A stretch of DNA of 64,000 bases from Desulfotomaculum copahuensis (GTDB lineage Bacteria > Bacillota > Desulfotomaculia > Desulfotomaculales > Desulfovirgulaceae), in assembly GCF_001655685.1 (NCBI RefSeq), contig NZ_LYVF01000069.1, positions 1 through 64,000 of the forward strand, written 5' to 3'. Made by a program: the position numbers and the translations under genes. Shown piece after piece: positions 36,376-44,326 of this stretch (position 1 is the first letter of the stretch; each line of letters begins with the position of its first letter). Below the pieces are notes generated by a model. That model was not told the origin of the DNA and ran no database searches. It saw only the letters and a program-made list of their open reading frames with translations.

Positions 36376-37041
36376 ATGCATATTGAAGATGGAATTTTGC
36401 CGCCCAAGGCCTGGGGCATGTGGTACGGCATTACGGCACTGTTTATCATTCCTGGTTTGAAGGAGATCAAAAGGCGGGTACGGGAGAACCTGGCCTACAA
36501 GCCTTTCCTTTCCATGGTCGGGGTGGCTGTGTTTGTTATTTCGGCCATGCATTTACCGGTGCCGGTGACCGGTTCCTGTTCCCACCCCTGCGGCACACCG
36601 CTTGCCGCCATTATTGTCGGTCCTTTTGCCACGGCGGTGATTTCCGCCATTGTGCTGTTTTTCCAGGCACTCTTTCTGGGGCACGGCGGGATCACCACCA
36701 TCGGCGCCAATGATTTTTCCATGGGTATTGTCGGCGGCATTTCCGGTTACCTCTGCTGGAAGGCGTTGCGGGCGGTAAAGGGACCGATCTGGCTGGCTGC
36801 CGGAGTGGCCGGTTTTGTCGGCGATGTGGCCACCTACCTGACCAGTGCCTTTGAGCTGGCCCTCAGCCTGCACGGTCATGTTCCTCTGGTTAAGCAATGG
36901 ATGATCTTTTTCCTCGGCTACGGCCCCACCCAGTTGCCGCTGGCCATTGCCGAAGCCGTTTTCACTGCCGCCGTGCTGCAGGTGATGGTCAACCGTCGGC
37001 CGGATTTGTTGCCGGGCGTGGCGCCGGCCGGCAAATCGTGA
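36376..37041 (+). CDS. cbiM: ECF cobalt transporter S component CbiM
   Basis: 221 residues, 6-7 membrane spans. The N-terminus MHIEDGILP places the Met/His metal site of CbiM; the MHLPVPVTGSCSHPCG and GHGGITTIGANDFSMG segments are family signatures. It binds Co2+ outside and passes it inward through the ECF complex. ATG behind GGGGAGGT; first gene after the B12 riboswitch. Confidence 0.96.
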   Translation: MHIEDGILPPKAWGMWYGITALFIIPGLKEIKRRVRENLAYKPFLSMVGVAVFVISAMHLPVPVTGSCSHPCGTPLAAIIVGPFATAVISAIVLFFQALFLGHGGITTIGANDFSMGIVGGISGYLCWKALRAVKGPIWLAAGVAGFVGDVATYLTSAFELALSLHGHVPLVKQWMIFFLGYGPTQLPLAIAEAVFTAAVLQVMVNRRPDLLPGVAPAGKS

Positions 37042-37059
37042 AACGGGGGAGTTGAAAAC

Positions 37060-37407
37060 ATGGCAGAACAAAAAACGGAATGGTTCGATCCTTTCACCCG
37101 GTATATGTTAATCACCATGTTTGTTTTACTGGCTTTGATCTTCGGCGCGGCCAAGTACATGGACATGCACAAAATGGAAGGTGGCGGCACCGATGATACG
37201 GTTAACGCCATGGCTTCGCAGGTGGTCCATCATCAGTCCCACCCGTTCATCGATCTGCCGGGCGATGCCCAGGTGGGCGCCTTTTCAGTGGCCAATTTTT
37301 TTGCCGGACTGATTGTCGGGCACAACTGGCGTAAGCTTTTTGAATTGAAAGATGAAACGGAAGAAAAGAAAACAGAGGGCGCCTATGGAATTGGCAACAG
37401 TAAGTGA
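37060..37407 (+). CDS. cbiN: CbiN-like small subunit of the cobalt transporter
   Basis: 115 residues with two membrane segments (about 14-32 and 84-102) enclosing an extracytoplasmic loop with several His and Met residues (MDMHKM, VVHHQSH). The place between cbiM and cbiQ and the topology are those of CbiN, but the loop is only loosely similar to classical CbiN. The 3' end overlaps cbiQ by about 23 bp. Confidence 0.8.
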   Translation: MAEQKTEWFDPFTRYMLITMFVLLALIFGAAKYMDMHKMEGGGTDDTVNAMASQVVHHQSHPFIDLPGDAQVGAFSVANFFAGLIVGHNWRKLFELKDETEEKKTEGAYGIGNSK

Positions 37408-38167
37408 ATCGGACCGGAAGGAATCGTTTTTTCAGTGTCTGGACGGCCGGGTGAAAACCTGCCTGTTGCTGGCGGCTGTATTTATCGCGGTGATGTTGCG
37501 GCACTGGTACCTGGTGGCGGGTATTTGGCTCGCCACCCTGCTTCTTTTTGCCGGCCTGGGATTACCCTGGTCGAAACTTTTGCGCCGGTTGACCATTCCC
37601 TTCGGAGTGGCCTGGCTGGTATTGCTGAACCTGCTCTTCACCCAGGGGCATACGGTAATCGGTCAGGTTAATTTGCATTTCTGGACGCTGCCCGTTTACT
37701 GGGAAGGGCTGGCAATGGGATTTCTAATCATGCTGCGCATTATGGCCGCCGTTTCTCTGGCCGCTCTGCTCTCTTTTACCACGCCCATGCCGGAAATTCT
37801 GGCCACGCTGCGCATATTGAAAATACCCGGATTAATGATTGATCTGGCCGAAATGATTTACCGCTATATTTTATTGCTGGAAGAAACGGCCGTCACCATG
37901 CGCCACGCCCAGTTGAGCCGGGGCGGCGAGGGGATGCCCTGGTACAGGCAGGCCCGGGACGTGGGAACCATCGCCGGCAATGTGCTGGTCAAGGCACTGG
38001 ACCGCAGCGTGCGCATATACAAAGCAATGTTGTCGCGGGGGTATGACGAAAATGCCATTTTACCGCCTTACTTCACCGGGAAGATTCCGTTCCGGGATCT
38101 GGCGTGCGGAGCGGCGGGCGGACTGGTTTTACTGGCGGTGCTGGCGGGGGATTTTCTTTTTCATTAA
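37385..38167 (+). CDS. cbiQ: ECF transporter T component CbiQ
   Basis: 260 residues with 5-6 membrane segments and the cytoplasmic coupling helices, including the ...SRGG and LSRGYDEN motifs that contact the ATPase. Start taken at the ATG at 37385 behind AGAGGGCG; an ATG at 37352 in frame adds 11 basic residues. Confidence 0.94.
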   Translation: MELATVSESDRKESFFQCLDGRVKTCLLLAAVFIAVMLRHWYLVAGIWLATLLLFAGLGLPWSKLLRRLTIPFGVAWLVLLNLLFTQGHTVIGQVNLHFWTLPVYWEGLAMGFLIMLRIMAAVSLAALLSFTTPMPEILATLRILKIPGLMIDLAEMIYRYILLLEETAVTMRHAQLSRGGEGMPWYRQARDVGTIAGNVLVKALDRSVRIYKAMLSRGYDENAILPPYFTGKIPFRDLACGAAGGLVLLAVLAGDFLFH

Positions 38168-38401
38168 CGAACGTGATTTTTTAACGCAACCTAAAAATGA
38201 AAAAGGTGGTGGCCGTACCTCGTCGCTCCATGCTCCGGTCCGGCGAAAAAAGTTTTCTTCTACAACTAAGATACTGTCAGCAGCGGCATGTAAATAACTA
38301 TGGTTTGCATCATGGCAATCATTACCGCTGCCATTCAGCTTCGGGGCGTACCCGGCAGCGCTGTATGGTAGAGGAGAAATTTTGATGAAGAAGGTATGTT
38401 T
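38168..38401. other. cbiQ-cbiO spacer
   Basis: About 230 nt without a recognisable gene. No promoter or terminator was identified, so cbiO is probably in the same operon. Confidence 0.4.
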
Positions 38402-39232
38402 ATGGAATTGATCCGGTTGGACAAGGTGGGCTTTACTTATCCGGATGGCACGGCGGCCCTGGAAAACATCGACTTTAACGTGTTTGCCGGGGAGCGGGTG
38501 GCTGTGCTGGGCGCCAACGGGGCAGGCAAGTCAACCCTTTTTCAGCTTTTCAACGGCCTGCTGCAGCCTTCAGTGGGACGGGTGCTGGTCAAGGAACTGC
38601 CGGTGGAAAAGAATAATTATAAAACGGTAAGACGCATCGTCGGCATGGTGTTCCAGGATCCTGACGACCAACTGTTTTCGTCTTCGGTACGCCAGGAGAT
38701 CAGTTACGGTTTGCTCAATCTGGGCCTGCCCCGGGAATCGATCGGGGAAACCGTACGCTGGGCGCTGCAGGTGGTCGGCCTGGCGGGATATGAGGATAAA
38801 AGCCCGTACAATCTCAGCGGCGGGGAAAAGAAAAGGGTGGCCCTGGCCAGCGTGCTGGCCATGAAACCGGAAGTGCTGGTTCTGGATGAGCCGACCGCCG
38901 CCCTGGATCCCCGGGGCGTGGCGCAGTTAATCGAATTGCTTAATGAAATCAACCGGCAGCTGAATATCACCCTGGTTTTTGCCACCCACGACGTGGATGT
39001 GGTGCCGCTGCTGGCAGACCGGGTGTATGTGATGAACCGGGGCCGGATTGTTCTCACCGGGTCCACCACGGAAGTGTTTTCCGATGTGGGCGCCATTCGC
39101 GGGAACAACCTCCGCCTGCCCCGGGTCGCCCACCTGGTGGAATTGCTGCAGCGGGACCGGATGCAGGAGAAAGCTGCCTTGCCCCTGACCATCGGGCAGG
39201 CCAGGAAAGCGATCCGGACCATGAACGGGTGA
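38402..39232 (+). CDS. cbiO: ECF transporter ATPase CbiO
   Basis: 276 residues. ABC ATPase with Walker A GANGAGKST, Q-loop VFQDPDDQLF, signature LSGGEKKR, Walker B VLVLDEPTAALD and H-loop ATHD. It drives cobalt uptake with CbiM, CbiN and CbiQ. The ATG at 38402 is 6 nt after AAGAAGGT; the ATG at 38396 is too close. A helical C-terminal extension is typical of CbiO. Confidence 0.95.
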   Translation: MELIRLDKVGFTYPDGTAALENIDFNVFAGERVAVLGANGAGKSTLFQLFNGLLQPSVGRVLVKELPVEKNNYKTVRRIVGMVFQDPDDQLFSSSVRQEISYGLLNLGLPRESIGETVRWALQVVGLAGYEDKSPYNLSGGEKKRVALASVLAMKPEVLVLDEPTAALDPRGVAQLIELLNEINRQLNITLVFATHDVDVVPLLADRVYVMNRGRIVLTGSTTEVFSDVGAIRGNNLRLPRVAHLVELLQRDRMQEKAALPLTIGQARKAIRTMNG

Positions 39233-39321
39233 GGGACGGGAAATAGTATCACGAAAGCGGCCAGGATGTCTCATGAACAACCGCCTGCGGACATACACTG
39301 GAAGGTAGGGAAGGTGATTTT

Positions 39322-40275
39322 ATGCCTTTATACCGCCAGTATAGTCCGGGGCGGAACTTTTACCGCCGGTTAATCATTGGAGGCATGATGCTGTCACTGA
39401 TTTTATTGTTTTCCGAAGCCGCCCCGGCCGGCATAGGCAGGCTTATTTCCATCTCATTGAGTTACGCCGCCAGAGGACTGAGAAAAAACATCTCTACCCT
39501 CCAAGAAATGATGGATCCACGAAGCATGCTAGATGAAGCAATTCCTGTGCTTACATGGATTAATCCGCCCAAACAGAAGCCAGAGGTCACCGGCTTGCAA
39601 ACCATGCTGGCTGTTTTGCAAAAACAGCTTTTTTGTTGGGAGTCCCCCCGGGCCATGTTGCAATCCCAGATGGCGCTGCTTGCGCTGCAGCCGGCAAATG
39701 CCAATTCCTCCGCAAGTAGCTTTTCATTCCATCCGCACCCGGTGGACGTGCCGTATTTGTTGGACGACAAGCAGTTGAAAAACGTGCCGGCGGTAACCCC
39801 GGCGGAAATTTGCTACCATCCGGTCAAAAACCCGGCCGCGGTACTGGCCTGGCTTGCCGCAAGGCATTCGATGGAAGCGGCGCCCGGCTATTTAAAAGCG
39901 CTGGACTTCGCCGGCAGACAGTTTGACGTCAACCCGCTCTTACTGCTGGCGATTACCGGGCAGGAGCAATCCTTTGTTCCCGTGGATGCGGCCGGCGCCC
40001 GGGAAATGATCAAGAATCCGTTTAATGTTTATTATTCCTGGCAGGTGTTTGCTCCCGGGTTCGCCAAAGCGGCGCTGATTGCATCGCAAACAGTAAGGCA
40101 CCTCAGTTACGGCTGTCCGGCGGGGATGAATCCGGTGCACTGGATTGACTCGCCCCGCAACCCCCGCTCCCGGTATGCACAGGATACCAACTGGTGGCGG
40201 GGTGTCTCCATATTCTTGACAGAGCTGGAAAACCTGGATAAGGGCACTAAAACGCATAATGCCAGGGCCGGGTGA
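39322..40275 (+). CDS. Exported glucosaminidase/lytic-transglycosylase-like protein
   Basis: 317 residues. Signal anchor near residues 13-35, a poorly conserved middle and a C-terminal lysozyme-like domain (about 195-305): GRQFDVNPLLLLAITGQEQSF with a candidate catalytic Glu, KNPFNVYYSW and SRYAQDTNWWRGV, as in glucosaminidase-type hydrolases that take the form NPFN..YA.D..W. It probably trims peptidoglycan. The substrate and the middle region are not assigned. It follows the cobalt operon by 90 bp behind GGTAGGGAAGG. Confidence 0.7.
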   Translation: MPLYRQYSPGRNFYRRLIIGGMMLSLILLFSEAAPAGIGRLISISLSYAARGLRKNISTLQEMMDPRSMLDEAIPVLTWINPPKQKPEVTGLQTMLAVLQKQLFCWESPRAMLQSQMALLALQPANANSSASSFSFHPHPVDVPYLLDDKQLKNVPAVTPAEICYHPVKNPAAVLAWLAARHSMEAAPGYLKALDFAGRQFDVNPLLLLAITGQEQSFVPVDAAGAREMIKNPFNVYYSWQVFAPGFAKAALIASQTVRHLSYGCPAGMNPVHWIDSPRNPRSRYAQDTNWWRGVSIFLTELENLDKGTKTHNARAG

Positions 40276-40417
40276 AATCCGGACCGGGCGGGCAATCCCG
40301 GCAGTGTGGTTCAATAGGGCTTTTTATTGAGCATAGATGATCAAAAACCGCATGCCGGCCGGGTATTGACAAACTATTGGTCCGGGGCGGTGATCGGTCC
40401 CGGACGACAAATTTAAT

Positions 40418-40494
40418 AAAAAATACTCTTGCATATTCTCCAGACCGGTTATATAAAAAATATTCTTGCATATTCTCCAGACCGGTTATATAAT
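40418..40494 (+). promoter_or_regulatory. Tandemly duplicated sigma-A promoter upstream of the M-box array
   Basis: A 37-bp unit occurs twice head-to-tail (40418-40454 and 40455-40491, one mismatch seen). Each carries -35 TTGCAT (40429-40434; 40466-40471), the same 17-nt spacer and -10 TATAAA (40452-40457) or TATAAT (40489-40494). The second copy would start RNA near 40501, immediately before the first M-box. Confidence 0.8.
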
Positions 40495-40504
40495 TACTAG
40501 GAAA

Positions 40505-40680
40505 GCTGAATAAAGCCATTCCTTCGTTAGGTGAGGCTCCTGCATAGACAGACGCCACTGCCCGGAAACGTCGAAAGACGCCAATGGGCCAACAGGTATT
40601 ACCGGCTTAAGGTTCTACCTAGTGTGGCTGAGAAAAAGTCTAATCTCTAAGCTGTGCAGTGCCAAAGCTCAACGAGCGGG
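40505..40680 (+). promoter_or_regulatory. M-box (ykoK) Mg2+ riboswitch, copy 1
   Basis: Contains the conserved M-box core in order: CTTCGTTAGGTGAGGCTCCT, GCCACTGCCCGGAAACGTCGAAAGACGCC, GGTTCTACCTAGTGTGGCTGAG and GTGCAGTGCCAAAGCTCAACGAG. High Mg2+ compacts this RNA and favours the downstream terminator. Confidence 0.95.
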
Positions 40681-40709
40681 AGGATGGGCATATACGTTTG
40701 TGATGTCTG

Positions 40710-40733
40710 GTCTTCCTGCGGGAAGACTTTTTT
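40710..40733 (+). terminator. Terminator of M-box copy 1
   Basis: GTCTTCC (40710-40716), loop TGCG, GGAAGAC (40721-40727), six T. Confidence 0.95.
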
Positions 40734-41073
40734 GATCCCTCACCGGCGCTCCCGGCGCCGGGAATCTCAGGGTGGAAAGGTGATGGTCGCGAGATGTCTG
40801 ATTACGAACCTCCAGGTCGACGACGGCGGATCGACAAGTGCATAGGGCAAGGGCACAAGGCTGCCACGGGCCGGATCAGAATCATCGATGGACCAGTCAC
40901 CGGTTTTTACTCCTGACCTGCATCGTCAATGAACCGTCCATTCAGCATTCTGTATTTCCGATCGCCCGCGCGCGCCCGTCCACTGCCTGCAAATCAAATG
41001 CGGCAGTGTGATTTGCCGTGCCCGCGGAACCGGTTGTAATTAACAGAAAACAAAATGAATGGAGGTAATTAAA
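40734..41073 (+). other. 340-nt transcribed spacer between M-box terminator and small gene
   Basis: No coding frame recognised. Several GC-rich inverted repeats, among them CCGGCGC..GCGCCGG near 40744-40762. The same stretch is kept in copy B. It may be extra leader RNA structure. Confidence 0.4.
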
Positions 41074-41277
41074 ATGACGAGCTTTGCCTGCAACGCGGCA
41101 GAAATAGAATTCCTGGTGGTCCATCCTTTGTTTGATGAACCGGAAGAGAAGAAAGATGTGGATGCCGCTGGTGCCATGAAAATGACTAAAAGCGTTAAAT
41201 ACTCTTTGATGGCCCTGCGCATGTACTTGATCTTCATGGTCGGTCTGGTTTTTTACCGCGTACTTTCTGGAATGTAG
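41074..41277 (+). CDS. Small single-span membrane protein under M-box control
   Basis: 67 residues. The N-terminal half is soluble and acidic (HPLFDEPEEKKDVD), followed by a basic patch (MKMTKSVKYS) and one membrane segment (about 45-63, MYLIFMVGLVFY). By charge the acidic half is likely cytoplasmic. The ATG is 8 nt after GGAGG. It lies between two M-box riboswitches and upstream of an NRAMP-type Mg2+ transporter, so a role in Mg2+ uptake, for instance as a transporter modulator, is inferred. I do not recognise the family. A truncated second copy starts at 41871. Confidence 0.75.
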   Translation: MTSFACNAAEIEFLVVHPLFDEPEEKKDVDAAGAMKMTKSVKYSLMALRMYLIFMVGLVFYRVLSGM

Positions 41278-41305
41278 CCTGTAAATTGCACCTGTTTAAG
41301 AGATA

Positions 41306-41481
41306 ACTGAATAAAGCCATTCCTTCGTTAGGTGAGGCTCCTGCATGGACAGACGCCACTGCCCGGAAACGTCGAAAGACGCCAGCGGGCCAACAGGTAT
41401 TACCGGCTTAAGGTTCTACCTAGTGTGGCTGAGAAAAAGTCCGATCTCTAAGCTATGCAGTGCCAAAGCTCAACGAGCGGG
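41306..41481 (+). promoter_or_regulatory. M-box (ykoK) Mg2+ riboswitch, copy 2
   Basis: Same core elements as copy 1, with all conserved blocks intact; substitutions fall in variable positions. No good promoter is visible just before it (TTGCAC at 41287 lacks a -10), so it is probably reached only by transcripts that passed the first terminator. Confidence 0.94.
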
Positions 41482-41510
41482 AGGATGGGCATATACGTGT
41501 GTGATGTCTG

Positions 41511-41534
41511 GTCTTCCTGCGGGAAGACTTTTTT
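41511..41534 (+). terminator. Terminator of M-box copy 2
   Basis: Identical GTCTTCC-TGCG-GGAAGAC hairpin with T run, 801 bp after the first one. Confidence 0.95.
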
Positions 41535-41870
41535 GATCCCTCACCGGCGCTCCCGGCGCCGGGAATCTCAGGGTGGAAAGGTGATGGCCGCGAGATGCCG
41601 GAGCATGAACCTCCTGATCGACGACGGCGGATCGACAAGTGCATAGGGCAAGGGCACAAGGCTGCCACGGGCCGGATCGGAATCATCGACGGACCAGTCA
41701 CCGGTTTTTATTCCTGACCTGCATTTCACTGAGCCGTCCATTCATCATTCTGTATCTCCGATCGCCCGCGCGCCCGCCCACTGCCTGCCATCAAGTGCGG
41801 CAGTGTATTTTGCTGTGCCCGCGGCACCGATAGTGGTTAACAGAAAAACAGATGAATGGAGGTAATCAAA
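41535..41870 (+). other. Transcribed spacer after M-box copy 2
   Basis: Homologue of 40734-41073; no gene seen. Confidence 0.4.
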
Positions 41871-42083
41871 ATGACGAGCATTGCCTGCAACACGGTAAAA
41901 AATTGCCTAAATTTTTGGCAATACCGGACTTATTTGCGTGATCGCGCGCCAAGAGTGAAATGCGAACATGGTTGTAATGTCAAGCAGGTTAAAACACCAT
42001 GGACAAGACCGGGAAGTGGCTCCTTATTATGTAATTGGCAAACGGGAAGCGGCTCCTTATTATGCACTTGGCAAAGGAGATGA
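41871..42083 (+). pseudogene. Second copy of the small membrane-protein gene, cut by transposase sequence
   Basis: The ribosome site and the first codons (MTSIACN) match the gene at 41074. From about codon 9 the frame runs into an ISL3-type transposase fragment, giving a chimeric open frame without the membrane segment. Confidence 0.75.
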
Positions 42084-42190
42084 CCGTAAAAGGCATGGCT
42101 GATGCGGTTGGAAAGAATGATACCGGAACACGGCGATTGCTTCATCACCATGTCTAGCCCTTTCATGGATTTGGAGGCGTCAAAGCCTTT
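41893..42190 (+). mobile_element. ISL3-family transposase remnant
   Basis: Translated plus-strand fragments match the N-terminal zinc-finger/HTH part of ISL3 transposases: LNFWQYRTYLRDRAPRVKC and VKTPWTRPGSGS, then after a frame change MHLAKEMTVKGMADAVGKND and HGFGGVKAF. The catalytic part is missing, and stops and frameshifts are present. No terminal inverted repeats were identified. Confidence 0.8.
42010..42075 (+). repeat. 33-bp tandem repeat inside the transposase remnant
   Basis: Two copies (42010-42042, 42043-42075) of a unit starting CGGGAAG and ending TTGGCAAA, with three mismatches. It is in the coding frame of the fragment. Confidence 0.85.
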
Positions 42191-42270
42191 ATGCGACAAT
42201 CCAAATCGTTCCCGGACCGGGTTTTGAGTTCTCTAGCGGTTCTATACTTTGATCCGAGGCGGTGATAAAG

Positions 42271-43614
42271 ATGAGAGATTTTGAAAATGTTCAAGTGGAT
42301 AGGGTAGCGGTACCAACGGGCGGCGATGTTTTGACCAGAAGCCGCGTTGTTAGAAATCCGGTATGGAGAAACATCCTGCATTTTTTAATGGTTTTCGGCC
42401 CCGGCCTGATAGTTATGGAAGCGGATAACGATGCCGGGGCGGTGTCGACCTACACACAAGCCGGCGCCCAATATGGTCTGCATCTGCTCTGGGTACTGCT
42501 GCTGCTCCTGCCGGTCACCTATTTCTGCCAGGAAATGGTGGCAAGGCTCGGGATTGCTACGGGCAAGGGGCATGCGGCCATGATCTATCAGCGGTTTGGG
42601 AAGTGGTGGGGCCATTTCTCACTCTTTGATTTACAGTTGGTCAACTTCTTCACCCTGGTTACGGAGTTCGCCGCTATCTCTCTTGCCCTGCAAAGGATGG
42701 GTGTGGCACCCCGGATTTCGGTTCCGACAGCTGCCATCGGGTTGATCATCCTGGTGACCACCGGCAGCTATCTCCGCTGGGAGAGAATCACTGTTGCGCT
42801 GTGCCTTCTCGACCTCACCTGGGTCATCTTCGCAATGCTGGCACATCCGGGTGCCGGAGCAGTGGCTTTAAACACATTTATTCCAAGCATACCCGAGGGG
42901 GGTGTCACCACCGATCTGGTATTCCTGGTTATTGCCATTGTCGGTACGACGATCGCCCCCTGGCAGCTCTTTTTCCAACAGAGTTGCGTGGCGGATAAGA
43001 AGCTCCGTTTCAAAGACTTGAAGTTTGCCAGGCTGGACGTCTTTATCGGAGCCTGCTTTACCATCATCGTGGCTGGTGGAATGATGATTGTCGGCAACGT
43101 CATGCGGATTCATCACATGAACTACGAAGATCCGGCGCAGTTGGCGGTGATGATCGCCCCGATTTTGGGCAACACGGTCAAAAATGGTATACTTCTACTG
43201 ATGGTGAATGCTGCCGTGCTCGGTACAACCGCCATCTCTTTGTCCAGCGCCTGGGCCTATAGTGAGGTCAGGGGTTGGGAAAATAGCTTGCAGATGCCGT
43301 TCCGGAGTGCGCCCAAATTCTATCTCCTGTATATTGCGGCCGTGCTGCTGGCAGCTGCTATTGTATTAATTCCCAACGCACCGCTACAAACGATCATTAT
43401 CGGTGTGCAGGTTCTGGCCGGGCTGATGTTGCCATCGGCGATCATTTTTCTGCAACTGCTTCTTAACGACAAAGAGCTTTTGGGAGAAGAGTATGTCAAT
43501 AAACGCTGGAACAACGTCATCAACTGGATTATCATCATTATACTCTTCATACTGTCGATAACTCTGGCAGTTCAGGTGATCTTACCCAGTCTGTTCTCCA
43601 GTTACACAAGTTAG
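42271..43614 (+). CDS. NRAMP-related Mg2+ transporter (NRMT type)
   Basis: 447 residues with about 11 membrane spans and the SLC11/NRAMP fold. The TM1 metal motif, DPGN in classical Mn2+/Fe2+ NRAMPs, reads DNDAG here (Asp52-Asn53-Asp54). The TM6 motif MPH reads APW, with Ala229 in place of the transition-metal-binding Met. Loss of this Met is the hallmark of the NRAMP-related Mg2+ transporters described in clostridia and Eggerthella. M-box control upstream fits Mg2+ as substrate. The ATG at 42271 lies 6 nt after AGGCGGTG; a GTG at 42262 is in frame. Expression probably depends on read-through of two Mg2+-gated terminators. Confidence 0.9.
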   Translation: MRDFENVQVDRVAVPTGGDVLTRSRVVRNPVWRNILHFLMVFGPGLIVMEADNDAGAVSTYTQAGAQYGLHLLWVLLLLLPVTYFCQEMVARLGIATGKGHAAMIYQRFGKWWGHFSLFDLQLVNFFTLVTEFAAISLALQRMGVAPRISVPTAAIGLIILVTTGSYLRWERITVALCLLDLTWVIFAMLAHPGAGAVALNTFIPSIPEGGVTTDLVFLVIAIVGTTIAPWQLFFQQSCVADKKLRFKDLKFARLDVFIGACFTIIVAGGMMIVGNVMRIHHMNYEDPAQLAVMIAPILGNTVKNGILLLMVNAAVLGTTAISLSSAWAYSEVRGWENSLQMPFRSAPKFYLLYIAAVLLAAAIVLIPNAPLQTIIIGVQVLAGLMLPSAIIFLQLLLNDKELLGEEYVNKRWNNVINWIIIIILFILSITLAVQVILPSLFSSYTS

Positions 43615-43966
43615 ATTTGTAATTACATTTATCAATTCTGTAACACCTTTTATATAATTTTGTAACAATAAGGGTATAAAATCAAAGTCAATGAATGCAA
43701 GTTCCGCCTCCTTCATGTTTCTTCTTTTTGATGTATCCCCGCTGGCTTCCCCGGCGGGGCTTTGTATTGGAAGCGGGCGGCGGTTCCGGCAGGCGGCAAA
43801 ATACTCTTGAAGGTGAAAATGGACGCTGTCGACCGGCGGCATTATCAGTCACCGCAGGGCAAAACCGGCCTTTATGAATGTACAATAATCAGATTATTTT
43901 TGACCGGGGCGGTTTGTCTGTTTTCCATTCCCGGACGGGAATATTATTTTTGAGGGGGTTATACGG
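43615..43966. other. Intergenic region with hairpin and shared 13-bp motif
   Basis: No gene recognised. Contains TTTTGTAACAATA (about 43659-43671), also found at 30344-30356 in the PBP promoter region, and a CCCCGC..GCGGGG hairpin (about 43736-43759) followed by TTTGTATTG, a context again like that at 30497-30530. Confidence 0.5.
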
Positions 43967-44266
43967 ATGCATGCAGCTTTGGCGGGCGGGATAATCATAT
44001 TTATTGCCGGTCTTCTGATTAAATATGGCCGGCTTTTCATGCGGATGGCCGCAAACGATCCGGCATTTGCCGGGGAAGAAAGGAAGCTGGAGCTAAGGAG
44101 AATGGAAAGCCTGGCCGGTAATGGTTTGCTGGTCATGGGTCTGGTCCTGCTGGCCGGGGGCATACTTGCCCGGTATGGTTATCCGGAGGCCACTGATACG
44201 GCGTGGTTTATATTTCTTCTCATTGGATTATTCATTATTTTCCGGGCCGATCGCCGGAAAGGTTAA
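43967..44266 (+). CDS. Small membrane protein of unknown function
   Basis: 99 residues with three hydrophobic segments (about 3-20, 50-67, 78-93) and a charged loop between the first two (NDPAFAGEERKLELRRME). GAGGGGG precedes the ATG. I recognise no family. It follows the Mg2+ transporter by 350 nt in the same direction but probably has its own promoter. Confidence 0.7.
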   Translation: MHAALAGGIIIFIAGLLIKYGRLFMRMAANDPAFAGEERKLELRRMESLAGNGLLVMGLVLLAGGILARYGYPEATDTAWFIFLLIGLFIIFRADRRKG

Positions 44267-44326
44267 AACAACGGATCCTGCGATCCGTTCAAGGACATGC
44301 TGATCCCCGGGCACCCCGGTGCCGGT

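Larger units (their letters stand above)
40505..41100 (+). repeat. Segmental duplication, copy A
   Basis: About 590 bp from the M-box through the start of the small membrane-protein gene are repeated at 41306-41893. By eye the M-box part differs at 6 of 176 positions, and the rest is also over 90 percent identical. Confidence 0.9.
41306..41893 (+). repeat. Segmental duplication, copy B
   Basis: Second copy of the M-box, terminator, spacer and start of the small gene (see 40505-41100). Similarity ends about 8 codons into the small gene, where transposase sequence begins. Confidence 0.9.

Noticed and set aside
38197-38385. 62-codon frame between cbiQ and cbiO
   Set aside because: Basic, Arg/Cys/His-rich with no family pattern; likely noise.
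43840-43890. Sequence resembling the CGCAGGGCAAA block of a cyclic di-GMP-I riboswitch
   Set aside because: The second conserved half (GGGACGCAAAGCCUCCGGCC) and the P1 stem are absent.
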